64,000 nt of DNA from Micropruina sp. (GTDB lineage Bacteria > Actinomycetota > Actinomycetes > Propionibacteriales > Propionibacteriaceae), in NCBI GenBank assembly GCA_016711105.1, contig JADJTO010000002.1:186001-250000 (forward strand). Direction: 5' to 3'. The notes under the pieces are model-generated. The model was not told the origin of the DNA, searched no databases, and worked only from the letters and a program-made list of their open reading frames with translations. The translations under genes and the position numbers were made by a program. Positions within the stretch are counted from its first letter, which is position 1. The number at the start of each line of letters is the position of its first letter. This document shows positions 26,490 through 35,760 of the stretch, piece by piece.

Positions 26490-27365
26490 TCAGCTGCCAA
26501 AGGTGTTGCATTTGTTGGGATCGCCGGTGTTGAATCCGGTCGCCAGCCAATCCTGCCGTTGCGCCGAGGAACCGTGCGTCCAGGATTCCCGATCGACGCG
26601 ACCTTGAGTCCGTTCCTGGATCCGATCATCGCCGACGGCAATAGCGGCGTCCACGGCCCGGTTCAAATCGTCCCTGGTCAGTCCGGAAATGGGCGAGTTC
26701 TTGTCTTTGGTGGCGTTGGCGAACCACACCCCGGCGTAACAGTCGGCCTGGAGTTCCAGCTTCACCTGAGGGGAGTTGGGGCCACTTTCGTTGCCGGCTT
26801 GCTGCACTTGGGGCAGGACACCGGCCAGGTTGGAGATGTGGTGGCCGTACTCGTGGGCGATCACGTAGGCCTCGGCGGCGTCTCCCCCGGTGGCACCCAG
26901 CTTCGCGGTCAACACGTCAAAGAAACTGGTATCCAGGTAGATGGTCTTATCGACCGGGCAATAGAAAGGGCCGACCTCGGAGGTCGCGGTACCGCAGGCG
27001 GTGCTGACCTGACCCGGGAAGATCCGGGTCGTCGTCATCTCGTAGCCGGTCATGGCGCTCGACCAGTAGGCCTGAATGGAGTTGGTATACGCGACGAACC
27101 GACATTCGCGATTCTGTTTGATGTTGGCGCCGCTCGTGCATTGCGCAAAAGGATCCTCGCCGCTCTGCGGCCCGTTCGCCGACCCCGCGCCCATCAGATC
27201 GTTGGGGTTGAAGCCGAAGAGGAGGGCCAAGATCACAATCACGATGCCCCCGACACCGCCGACCGCCACGCGACCGCCGCGGCTGGCGCCACCTCCGCCA
27301 CCTCTGACCTGGGAGGGATCCAGCTTGGCCCGCTCGTTGTACTGCACCGCATCCTCCGTTGTCAT
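26490..27365 (-). CDS. YpfJ-like neutral zinc metallopeptidase
   Basis: 291 residues: a Gly-rich cytoplasmic N-terminus (VRGGGGGASRGGRVAVGGVG), one transmembrane helix (GGIVIVILALLFGF) and an exported peptidase domain with the zinc motif VIAHEYGHHISNLAGVLPQV, a downstream ELQADCYAGVWFAN providing the third ligand, and RESWTHGSSAQRQDWLATGF near the C-terminus. Four cysteines suggest disulfides outside the cell. Matches the YpfJ/zincin neutral metallopeptidase family; substrates are unknown. Start ATG 27365 (MTTEDAVQYNERAKL). Confidence 0.92.
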   Translation of the reverse strand: MTTEDAVQYNERAKLDPSQVRGGGGGASRGGRVAVGGVGGIVIVILALLFGFNPNDLMGAGSANGPQSGEDPFAQCTSGANIKQNRECRFVAYTNSIQAYWSSAMTGYEMTTTRIFPGQVSTACGTATSEVGPFYCPVDKTIYLDTSFFDVLTAKLGATGGDAAEAYVIAHEYGHHISNLAGVLPQVQQAGNESGPNSPQVKLELQADCYAGVWFANATKDKNSPISGLTRDDLNRAVDAAIAVGDDRIQERTQGRVDRESWTHGSSAQRQDWLATGFNTGDPNKCNTFGS

Positions 27366-27443
27366 GGGTGAGTCCGACGGGGCGAGTCTAGTACTCCGCG
27401 CGGGGAGTCGGCTGGTAGCGGGCCCTCGGCTGGGGATCATGGG

Positions 27444-28175
27444 ATGATGCAGATCGTGGGCGTGGCCGCCGCTGGCGGATCCCCGCTCTTCGTGCGCCCG
27501 CTCGCTCACGGGGCCGACCCGCATCGCCTCGCTTGGGAACTCGGCTACCGGATCGTGCGTCCACTGTCCGCGAGCGGCGCTGGCGACCACCTCAGCCTGA
27601 CCCTGCAAGTCAGCGCCCACGGCCGTCCGATCACAGCCTTGGGCCGCCAGCGCGTCCGCCAGGTGGATCACGGGGCGAAGCTTGACCCGGGGGTTGAGCC
27701 GCTGCGTCGGCAACGGCTTGCCGCCTACGGCATCGTGCTCTCGGATCGCGGCATTCTGGGCACCGAGTTCTCGGCCCGGACGGCAGTCCCCGGCTTGTGG
27801 GGGCTGCCCGGGGGTGGCATCGACCCGGGTGAGAACCCGAGCCAAGCGGTGATTCGTGAAGTAGTGGAGGAGACCGGCCAAGAGATCGACATCTCGCACC
27901 TGCTCGACGTCCAATCCGATCACTGGATCGGTCGGGCACCCAACGGGGTGCTCGAGGACTTCCATGCGGTGCGGATCATCTACGCCGCGACCAGCCCCCA
28001 GCCGGACGATCCGGCGGTCTACGACGTGGGCGGCACCACCGCTTCGGCCGCGTGGATCAGGCTCGGCGAATGGACGCGCACCCCCTGGGCCGCCGGCGCC
28101 CGAGCCCTGCTGGATCGGCACCTCTCGACGCTGGTGGCAACCTACCGACACCGCAAGAACCGGTCCGCGGGGTGA
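27444..28175 (+). CDS. Nudix hydrolase with N-terminal extension
   Basis: 243 residues. The C-terminal part has a complete Nudix box GGGIDPGENPSQAVIREVVE followed by ETGQEI, with Glu residues that bind magnesium, so it hydrolyses a nucleoside-diphosphate-X compound. The N-terminal 85 residues (LGYRIVRPLSASGAGDHLSL) form an extra domain seen in actinobacterial Nudix proteins of unknown substrate. The stop codon lies inside the loop of a strong terminator hairpin. Divergent from the metallopeptidase gene. Confidence 0.85.
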   Translation: MMQIVGVAAAGGSPLFVRPLAHGADPHRLAWELGYRIVRPLSASGAGDHLSLTLQVSAHGRPITALGRQRVRQVDHGAKLDPGVEPLRRQRLAAYGIVLSDRGILGTEFSARTAVPGLWGLPGGGIDPGENPSQAVIREVVEETGQEIDISHLLDVQSDHWIGRAPNGVLEDFHAVRIIYAATSPQPDDPAVYDVGGTTASAAWIRLGEWTRTPWAAGARALLDRHLSTLVATYRHRKNRSAG

Positions 28176-28190
28176 CCCGCGAACCGGTTC
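28157..28190. terminator. Bidirectional terminator Nudix / Bax-inhibitor genes
   Basis: GAACCGGT and CGCGGG (28157-28171) pair with CCCGCG and ACCGGTTC (28176-28190), with one mismatch and a GTGA loop that contains the Nudix stop codon. It sits between converging genes. Confidence 0.85.
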
Positions 28191-28209
28191 GATGCTTGTT
28201 GCCGGAGGG

Positions 28210-29004
28210 TTAGCGGCGGAAGTAGGACAGGATCCGCAGCAGCTCCGTATAGAGCCAGACCATGGTGACGGTGAGGCCGAAGGCGCCACGCCATGACTCC
28301 GAGGCGGGGGCGCGCATCGCGATCCCCTGCTCGATGTAGTCGAAGTCCATGATCAGGTTGAAGACCGCGAGCACCACGCCCAGCGCGGACGCTGCGATGG
28401 CGAGCATGCCCGCCTCCGGCCCGATGTCGCGCAGGCCGAGGTTGATGTTGAACAAGGACAGGACGAAGTTGACCAGCATCACACCGGCGAACGCCATGGT
28501 CGACATCAGAACCATCTTGCGGAACTTGTTGGTGACGCGGATCCGGAAGTACTTGTAGGCGGCCAAGGTGACGCCTGCGGCAACGAACGTGCCGAGGACG
28601 GCCTGGGTCACGATGCCCGGGTACATCATTTCGAAGAGCAGGCTGAAGGCCCCGATGAAGACGCCTTCGATGGCCGAGTAGGCGAGGACCAACGCGGGGT
28701 TGACCACTCGCCGGAACGAGACCAGCAACACCGTGACGAAACCGACCAGACCACTGACGATCAGGGCGGGGTAGAGCAGGCTCACCGGCAGGAGCATGAA
28801 GGTGACTCCGGCGACGGCGATCAGCGTGCCCATCGTGACGGCGGACTTCGTGATCACATCATCAATCGTCATCACGCCGGCGGACTCGGGCGGGGCGCCC
28901 TGGTAGCCGGGAACGGGGTTCCCGTACTGGTCGAAGGGCTGGTAGGGCCGCTGTTGCGGGGTGAACGCATCGGGCCGGGACAGGACCGGGTTCGTGCTGC
29001 GCAT
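28210..29004 (-). CDS. Bax inhibitor-1/YccA family membrane protein
   Basis: 264 residues with a Pro/Gln-rich cytoplasmic N-terminus (FTPQQRPYQPFDQYGNPVPG) and seven hydrophobic helices, including AYSAIEGVFIGAFSLLFEMM, KMVLMSTMAFAGVMLVNFVL and the C-terminal LNIMDFDYIEQGI-like segment (FNLIMDFDYIEQGIAMRAPA) diagnostic of the family. Bacterial homologues include a pH-sensitive calcium leak channel (BsYetJ), so ion leakage is a possible role. ATG 29004 has GGGAGGAAAG upstream; TACTAT about 30 bases before it is a candidate -10. Confidence 0.88.
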   Translation of the reverse strand: MRSTNPVLSRPDAFTPQQRPYQPFDQYGNPVPGYQGAPPESAGVMTIDDVITKSAVTMGTLIAVAGVTFMLLPVSLLYPALIVSGLVGFVTVLLVSFRRVVNPALVLAYSAIEGVFIGAFSLLFEMMYPGIVTQAVLGTFVAAGVTLAAYKYFRIRVTNKFRKMVLMSTMAFAGVMLVNFVLSLFNINLGLRDIGPEAGMLAIAASALGVVLAVFNLIMDFDYIEQGIAMRAPASESWRGAFGLTVTMVWLYTELLRILSYFRR

Positions 29005-29122
29005 TGTTGTCTTTCCTCCCAATGGACTGAGTATCCATAGTACGCAACGACGACAGAAGCCCGTTTCTTCCGCCCCCGCGACACGACCCGAGCCGGTGAC
29101 GGCCCTAGAATCGGTGCGCTCG

Positions 29123-29196
29123 GCCCTCGTAGCCCAATGGCAGAGGCAAACGGCTTAAACCCGTTCCAGGTGTGGGTTCGACTCCCATCGGGGGCA
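29123..29196 (+). tRNA. tRNA with UAA anticodon (Leu by code) but class I shape
   Basis: Acceptor GCCCTCG pairs with CGGGGGC (29189-29195, one G-U); D arm GCC..GGC; anticodon stem AACGG/CCGTT with loop CTTAAAC, anticodon TAA at 29156-29158; T arm GTGGG TTCGACT CCCAT; discriminator A; CCA is not fully encoded. The variable region is only six bases (CCAGGT), whereas leucine tRNAs are class II with a long variable arm. It lies 13 bp past the convergent ppx stop. Decoding role is uncertain. Confidence 0.85.
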
Positions 29197-29209
29197 CCGA
29201 GTGAGCGGC

Positions 29210-30128
29210 TCAGCTGAGCAGACCGAGCGCGATCCCGTCCAGAATGTCGGATTCGCTGACTACGAGGTCGCGGCCCACTCGAGCGGCCACCGCGTCGGCG
29301 ATCAGCGCACCGGCGCAGATCACGTCCGCTCGTTTGGGGATGCATCGAGGGCAACGTGCGCACCTGAGCCACCGACGAGGCCAAGAGCGCCGCGGTGAGC
29401 TCGGAGAGGCCTGACCTCGGCAGCACCGACCCGTGCACCTTGGCCCGCTGATACTCCGGGAGCCGCTGGTGCAGGGCCGACAGGCTGGTCACCGTGCCGC
29501 CCACGCCGATCCAGCTCCCGATCCCGGCGAAGTCGATTCCGCACTCGTCCAACAGTGAGCCCAGGTGCGCTTGAGCTCGCCCCACCTCAGCCGCCGTCGG
29601 CGGATCGGAGGCCAAGAAGCGCTCCCGAAAGCGGACGGAACCGACGTCGAGCGAGATCCCCTGCTCGATCTGCACCTGCCCCGAGGCGTCCAGGCGGCCG
29701 CGGACGAGTTCGGTGGAGCCGCCGCCGATGTCCATCACCAGGGCGGGCGGTTCGAAGGCCACCGCGGTGACCGCCCCGAGGAAGCTGAGCCGCGCTTCCT
29801 CCTCGCCGCTGATGATCTCGGCCTCGACGCCTAGACGCTCCCGGACGCCGGCGAAGAACTCATCCCGGTTGGTCGCATCGCGGGCTGCGGATGTGGCCAC
29901 CATCCGAACTCGTTGCACCCCCAACTCGGCGATCTGACTGGCGAAGTCGGCCACAGCGGCCAACGTCCGGGCCAGCGCGTCGGGATGGAACTGCCCGGAG
30001 GCGTCGACCCCTTGGCCGAGCCGGGTCAGGTGCAGGCGTCGCTCCACATCGGTCAGGCCCCGCCCGTCCGCGTCGGCGATCAGCAAACGGACGGAGTTCG
30101 TCCCACAATCGATCGCGGCGACTCTCAT
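29210..30128 (-). CDS. ppx: Ppx/GppA exopolyphosphatase family protein, frameshifted
   Basis: Hydrolyses inorganic polyphosphate or pppGpp. The ASKHA fold starts RVAAIDCGTNSVRLLIADAD, with MVATSAARDATNRDEFF, EEEARLSFLGAV, ALVMDIGGGSTELVRG and GVGGTVTSLSALHQRLPEYQ. The frame fails after RTLPSMHP at the four-G run 29336-29339; removing one base gives the canonical KRADVICAGALIADAVAARV and ends DGIALGLLS at the TGA at 29210-29212, 305 residues. Its ATG overlaps the DUF501 stop (ATGA). In M. tuberculosis the same order eno-ftsB-DUF501-ppx is found (Rv1023-Rv1026). Confidence 0.9.
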
Positions 30129-30625
30129 GCGTCCGCTCCGCAGGGGCGCGACCAGAACTCACCCAGAGCATCCAGCGCCTCATCGCCGAGAGGATTGACG
30201 CCCGGGCCGGCGGCGAGCGCGTGAGCGACCAGGACGTGTAGGCACTTCACCCTGCTCGGCATCCCGCCGGCACTGATCCCTTCGATCTCGGCGACCTGAC
30301 CCAAGCTGCTGCGATCAGCCAGGTACTCCTGATGAGCCCGGAGGTAGGCCTCGGCCAGGTCGGGGTCATTCTGCAAACGCTCCGTCATCTCCCCCATCAC
30401 CCCTTGTGCCTCCAGGGTTGAACAGCCGGAGGTGGCGCGCTGGCAAGTCAGGTAATACGTGGTCGGGAACGGTGTTCCGTCCGGGAGCCTGGGCGCCGTG
30501 GTGACGACGCCGGGCTTGCCGCAGGGGCAGCGCCAGCCCACTCCGACGACGCCGCGGGGCACGCGCCCCAGCTGCGCCTGCACGGCGTCGACGTCGGCCT
30601 GGCTGAACGGTTCAGGGCTGCGCAT
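30125..30625 (-). CDS. DUF501 family protein
   Basis: 166-residue conserved actinobacterial protein (Rv1025-like). Family marks are FSQADVDAVQAQLGRVPRGV, VGWRCPCGKPGVVTTAPRLP, TTYYLTCQRATSGCSTLEAQ and the C-terminal MPSRVKCLHVLVAHALAAGP. The three conserved Cys pairs could bind a metal. No function is established. It is co-translated with ppx and would normally follow ftsB, but here a plus-strand gene has been inserted between them, so it now needs its own promoter; no strong one is visible. Confidence 0.85.
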   Translation of the reverse strand: MRSPEPFSQADVDAVQAQLGRVPRGVVGVGWRCPCGKPGVVTTAPRLPDGTPFPTTYYLTCQRATSGCSTLEAQGVMGEMTERLQNDPDLAEAYLRAHQEYLADRSSLGQVAEIEGISAGGMPSRVKCLHVLVAHALAAGPGVNPLGDEALDALGEFWSRPCGADA

Positions 30626-30713
30626 CGGCCCATTGTGTCAGTGGCCCGCCTCGCCGGCTGCCCCCCAGTTGGATAGCATCGCAAAGTCCCAGTGAGGAGA
30701 AGGCGGCGAACCG

Positions 30714-32037
30714 ATGGCCCTGCAGATCTACGGAGCGCCGCTGTCACCCCAGGGCTCGCGCTTGTCCCGGGTGGTCCGTCGGTTCGTGCGGCGCCGCCGC
30801 GAGCGTCGCGAGGATGCCCAGGCGGGGCGAGTGTCGATCAACCTCCGCGCTCCGGTGCTGGTGTATTTCGGTGACTCCGTCTCGAAGCTCTACCAACTGG
30901 ACCAATGGCTACCGGCCCTGGACGCCCTCAATCAGCACTGCGGTGTGATCCTGGTGGTGCGGAACTCGGCCAGCGCCCGTGCCCTGGCCCGCCGTACCCG
31001 GCTCGCGGTGGTGTATCTGCGATCTGTCCGGCAATTGACCGACTTCTATCGGGCCAACACGATCAAGGTGGCCCTCTACGTCAATCATGGACGGTCGAAC
31101 TTCCAGTCGCTGCTGGCCACCGACACACTGCACGTGCACCTCAACCACGGTGAGAGCGACAAGCGCAGCAGCTTCAGCAACCAGGCCCGCGCCTACCATC
31201 GCGTCTTCGTCGCGGGGGAACATGGCAATCGGCGCTATGTCGAAAGCCTGCTGGAGTTCGACGACAGCCGTATCGTGCGCGTGGGACGCCCCCAGTTGGA
31301 CACGTTCTTCGCTCCAGAACTGCCCGCCTCGCCGAGGCGCACCGTGATGTATGCCCCCACCTGGGAGGGCGACACCGAAGACAACAACTTCACCTCACTG
31401 GATCGGTATGGAGTAGCCGTCGTCAGCGCACTCCTGGCCCTGACCGACGTGCGTGTCGTCTACAAACCCCACCCACGGCTGATCGACAGTGATCGAGCCC
31501 CTCGCCCAAGCGCATCAGGCCACTTTGGCGTTGTTGAGCGAGGCCAACAAGCGTGACCCGGAGGCGGGCCACGTCAGCGCCCGCGGCCAGATCCTGGCGA
31601 TGTTGGACGATGTGTCGCTGCTGGTCACGGACATCTCCAGCGTGGGGCCCGACTTCCTCTACCTGCACCCGGAGCGACCGCTGTTCATCACCGACCGGCG
31701 GGACGACCGCGAGCGATTGATCGATGGCTGCCCGATGGCTGCCGGGACGGACGTGATCGACAGTTCAACGCTTGACACGTTGCCACGGGTGTTCGCCGCA
31801 CGCCTTGACGGGGACGAGCGCCGCAGCAGCAGATTGGCTGTTCGTCGGTACTACTTCGGGGACCTTCAACCCGGCGAGAGCACGGTGCACTTCATCGACG
31901 CGGTTCGGCAGTTGTGCGCGGAACGAGATGAACAGCTGGCCGCCCGCACCTCCGCCAGAGCTGACCTGGGGTCGGCCGGGTGGGAGGGAAGGAGTGAGGG
32001 CCAGAGCCGTCCGATGGTGGAATCCCCGCGCAGCTGA
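30714..32037 (+). CDS. CDP-glycerol/polyol-phosphate transferase-like protein (TagB/TagF type), frameshifted
   Basis: Probable wall teichoic-acid-type polymerase or primase. The GT-B like protein has KVALYVNHGRSNFQSLLATD, LHVHLNHGESDKRSSFSNQA, the family pattern RRTVMYAPTWEGDTEDNNFT and VRVVYKPHPRLID, then in a second frame SLLVTDISSVGPDFLYLHPE, the conserved acidic end motif. The switch is at 31481-31491 (one extra base). An AGGAGAAGG ribosome site precedes ATG 30714. It splits the otherwise conserved eno-ftsB-DUF501-ppx run and points the other way, ending 1 bp from ftsB, so it is an insertion into an old operon. Polymer chemistry not predictable. Confidence 0.8.
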
Positions 32038-32038
32038 G

Positions 32039-32593
32039 TCAGCCGAGCTTTTTCGCCGGGGCGTCCGCGGTCTGCACTGATCCCCAGAGCCGGTCCCACC
32101 ACATCGGCTCGTGCTCCCCGGCGGGCAGTTGCTGCTCGGCGACGATCACCACGCCCCCGCCCATCGGCTTCCCGTCCGGGCCGATCACGCGGTAGCCCGT
32201 TTCACCCGGGAGAACCCAGCCGAGCCGATCCCGGGCCTGAGCCTTCACGAAGGCGGGGTCGTTCCAGCGTTGGAGCTCGTCCTCGAGGGCAGCGACGCGC
32301 TCCGAGCGCTCCTGGATCTGCACCCGGGCCGTCGCCAGCGCGTCCTCTTGGTTGAGGTAGATCCGCAGCGAGTTTGCGTACGACAGCGCCAGCAGGACCA
32401 GGACGGTGATCACGGCCAGCGCCCTCGGGGTCAGGCCGAGGCCGGGAGGCAAGGACGCTGCTCGTCCGCGAACCCGTGAGCGCAGCGAGTTGTCCGCCGA
32501 CTCGGGCCGGGACGTGCGGAAGCCGGTCCGGGAACGCTTGGTGCGTCCCGGACCGGCTGGTGGCGTGCGCGACAGTCGCCTATCGCGAGCCAT
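32039..32593 (-). CDS. ftsB: FtsB/DivIC-family septum formation initiator
   Basis: Bitopic division protein of the FtsQLB complex. Basic disordered N-terminus of about 55 residues, one membrane helix (ALAVITVLVLLALSYANSLR), then a coiled coil (QEDALATARVQIQERSERVA, ALEDELQRW) and the DivIC-type continuation NDPAFVKAQARDRLGWVLPG ETGYRVIG. At 184 residues it matches actinobacterial members (Rv1024-like). It follows eno on the same strand by 47 bp. The downstream partner DUF501 has been displaced by the TagB/F-like gene. Confidence 0.9.
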   Translation of the reverse strand: MARDRRLSRTPPAGPGRTKRSRTGFRTSRPESADNSLRSRVRGRAASLPPGLGLTPRALAVITVLVLLALSYANSLRIYLNQEDALATARVQIQERSERVAALEDELQRWNDPAFVKAQARDRLGWVLPGETGYRVIGPDGKPMGGGVVIVAEQQLPAGEHEPMWWDRLWGSVQTADAPAKKLG

Positions 32594-32640
32594 GAGGCGC
32601 GTCCGTGGGGAAGAAGTTCATCTCCCCCAGCCTAGGCGTT

Positions 32641-33935
<1,295 letters not shown>

Positions 33936-34004
33936 TCAGTGGTGGACGTCGTTTCTTACCCTAGCGGGGTCTGGGTTTTTGGGTATGCCCTAGCCGCGTG
34001 GATA

Positions 34005-34616
34005 TCAGGAGCCGAGCTCCGCTTCGGCGATCCGGCCTTCCAGCAGACGCAGGGTCCGCCGGGTTGCCTGGTCGGGATCGACGCCCTCGGCCTGAGCTTG
34101 CGCGACCAGACGGACGATGCGTGCCCCCGGATCATCGCCCTCGGGAAGCAGATTGGAGAGGTCTAGGCCATGCATCCGGGCGCGTCCGATCACCTTGTTT
34201 GCCCTGGCCAGAGACGACATTCGGGTCGGGATGCCGGTGAGTGAGGACGTCCGGCCCTTCTCGGCCTTCTTCCGCTTCTCCCAGGATCCGAGGAGGTCGC
34301 TGGGCACGGCCGCGTCGGCGAAAACGTAGGGGTGGCGGGCGACCAGTTTGTCGGCGATCCGCTCGGCGATCAGCTCCAGGTCGAAACGACCCTGCTCACG
34401 AGCGATCTCGGCGTGGAAGACCACCTGCAGCAGCAGGTCACCCAACTCCTCGATCAGGTCGGCGTCGGAGCCGTCCTCGATCGCCTCTACGACTTCCAGC
34501 GTCTCCTCGATCAAGTAGTGCACCAAAGAGAGGTGGGTCTGCTCGGCGTCCCACGGGCACCCCTGGCGAAGGGCGGCCATCACGGCCACCAACCTGGCGA
34601 CGCCGGAGGCCGGCAT
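34005..34616 (-). CDS. mazG: MazG nucleoside triphosphate pyrophosphohydrolase
   Basis: All-alpha NTP-PPase that hydrolyses (often damaged) NTPs to NMP and pyrophosphate. Family motifs are RLVAVMAALRQGCPWDAEQT, YLIEETLEVVEAIEDGSDAD, LIEELGDLLLQVVFHAEIAR (the EExxE..ExxD metal sites) and DKLVARHPYVFADA. At 203 residues it is shorter than E. coli MazG, with one complete domain and a partial second. It follows the SurA-like lipoprotein gene by 3 bp and precedes eno by 81 bp, as in the mycobacterial mfd-mazG-eno region. Confidence 0.92.
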   Translation of the reverse strand: MPASGVARLVAVMAALRQGCPWDAEQTHLSLVHYLIEETLEVVEAIEDGSDADLIEELGDLLLQVVFHAEIAREQGRFDLELIAERIADKLVARHPYVFADAAVPSDLLGSWEKRKKAEKGRTSSLTGIPTRMSSLARANKVIGRARMHGLDLSNLLPEGDDPGARIVRLVAQAQAEGVDPDQATRRTLRLLEGRIAEAELGS

Positions 34617-34619
34617 CGC

Positions 34620-35144
34620 TCAAGCAGCCGGGGTCGCCGCAGCGAACGGCTTGGAGATTGAGCCGCCACCGCCGGTGACGTTCAACTGTTCGGGCACCCA
34701 GGTGCCGTACTTGGGGTTGATCACCACGTTGAGCAGGGCCGCTTCGCTGAGGAGCGCCTCTACTCCCAGCTTGCCGACCACGATCCGCAGATCGGCGGTG
34801 TCTTCGCTCAGTTCGGCGGCAAGGGGGTCCTTCGCCAGCAGCAGCATGATCGGATCGGTGGCGATGATCGGCTCGCGCAGTGCCGGGCTCAGCAGAACCT
34901 GGCGACGGCGAGCGATCTCGGAGACGATCTCGCCCTGGACGAGCACCGCCAGCACCCGGGAACGAGTCTCCGCCGGACTGACCTGCATGGCAGAGGCAAA
35001 GGCGCGGTTGACATCGTCGACCTTGCTCTCGGGGACACTGACGCTGCCGACCTGCGCGGCCACGCTCGGGTTCGGAATGGCGCAGCCACTCAAGGTCAGG
35101 GCGATGCCCAATGATCCTGCGACCAACCACCGAATCGGCTTCAT
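34620..35144 (-). CDS. SurA N-terminal-like lipoprotein
   Basis: 174 residues with a lipoprotein signal (MKPIRWLVAGSLGIALTLSG, then Cys) and a helical domain starting VAAQVGSVSVPESKVDDVNR that resembles the N-terminal chaperone part of SurA/PrsA proteins. There is no prolyl-isomerase (rotamase) domain. The C-terminus is Gly/Ala-rich (TGGGGSISKPFAAATPAA). Probably an envelope chaperone or folding factor, which is inference. GGGAG precedes the ATG and TAGGAT (35183-35178, minus strand) is a likely -10. It is the last backbone gene before the accessory island. Confidence 0.78.
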   Translation of the reverse strand: MKPIRWLVAGSLGIALTLSGCAIPNPSVAAQVGSVSVPESKVDDVNRAFASAMQVSPAETRSRVLAVLVQGEIVSEIARRRQVLLSPALREPIIATDPIMLLLAKDPLAAELSEDTADLRIVVGKLGVEALLSEAALLNVVINPKYGTWVPEQLNVTGGGGSISKPFAAATPAA

Positions 35145-35448
35145 CCCGGCTCCCTTGCTCCGCTGCGTTCCGTTGGCGATCCTACGACACCTCGGTTAGC
35201 GCCGTGCACCGACGACCGAGCCCCGGGCTGATCAGCTGCCCCAAATGGCCGAATCGAGCTGCGGAATGTCGTATGTCGGATCTGCCGTTTGGCCCGATCG
35301 CGGTTCGGATCTGGCGTCACCGGGATGGGTGGCTGGTTGCCCTCGCGGGTTCGAGGGTGGGGGCCGAGACCGAGGCTGGGCAGGGAAGTCCCGCTCCCCT
35401 GTGTTCGCGCCGGGCGCGACCCGCTGAGGGGGACGCTGTCGGCGCCAG
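35145..35448. other. Gene-free left margin of the accessory island
   Basis: About 300 bases holding the promoter of the lipoprotein gene (TAGGAT, 35183-35178, minus strand) and otherwise no convincing gene. An open minus-strand frame continues through it from the Z1 fragment but loses all family resemblance, so this appears to be spacer or decayed sequence. Confidence 0.5.
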
Positions 35449-35760
35449 AGTGAGTGGTCGTCAACCCTCGGTTCACGGACTCTAGGAAGGACGTCAGCTG
35501 CGCCCCTGACCGGATGTAGTCGACTGATGCGGCCAGCTCGGGATTGTCGCGCGTGATGCCGCCGAGGATGTTCTCCTCGCCGATGAGTTCCATGTCCAGG
35601 CGGCGCTGCGTCTGTTCACGCAGCAGTTCGACCGTGCCGGTGAGGACGATGACGCGCTTGCAGCAGGCGTCGATCGCCTTCGCTATAACAGAGGTGAAGT
35701 TGGCAGTCTTGCCGGACTGGACATGGCCCACGACCAGACCCTTGGACTGGACGTTGAGGG
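35449..35760 (-). pseudogene. Fragment of a Z1-domain ATPase gene
   Basis: About 95 codons matching the Z1 domain (PF10593-type) read on the minus strand: SKGLVVGHVQSGKTANFTSV with a Walker A, IAKAIDACCKRVIVLTGTVE, LLREQTQRRLDMELIGEENI and VDYIRSGAQLTSFLESVNRG. Complete Z1 proteins are many hundreds of residues long and, from memory, occur in restriction-modification-like defence clusters. Here the upstream side is cut at about 35760, where the repeat array begins, and the downstream side fades at about 35450. It is therefore a remnant, probably of a lost defence gene. Confidence 0.7.

Noticed and set aside
29123..29196. bldA-type tRNA-Leu(UUA) controlling rare TTA codons
   Set aside because: bldA is a class II tRNA with a long variable arm; this one is class I, so the equivalence is not supported.
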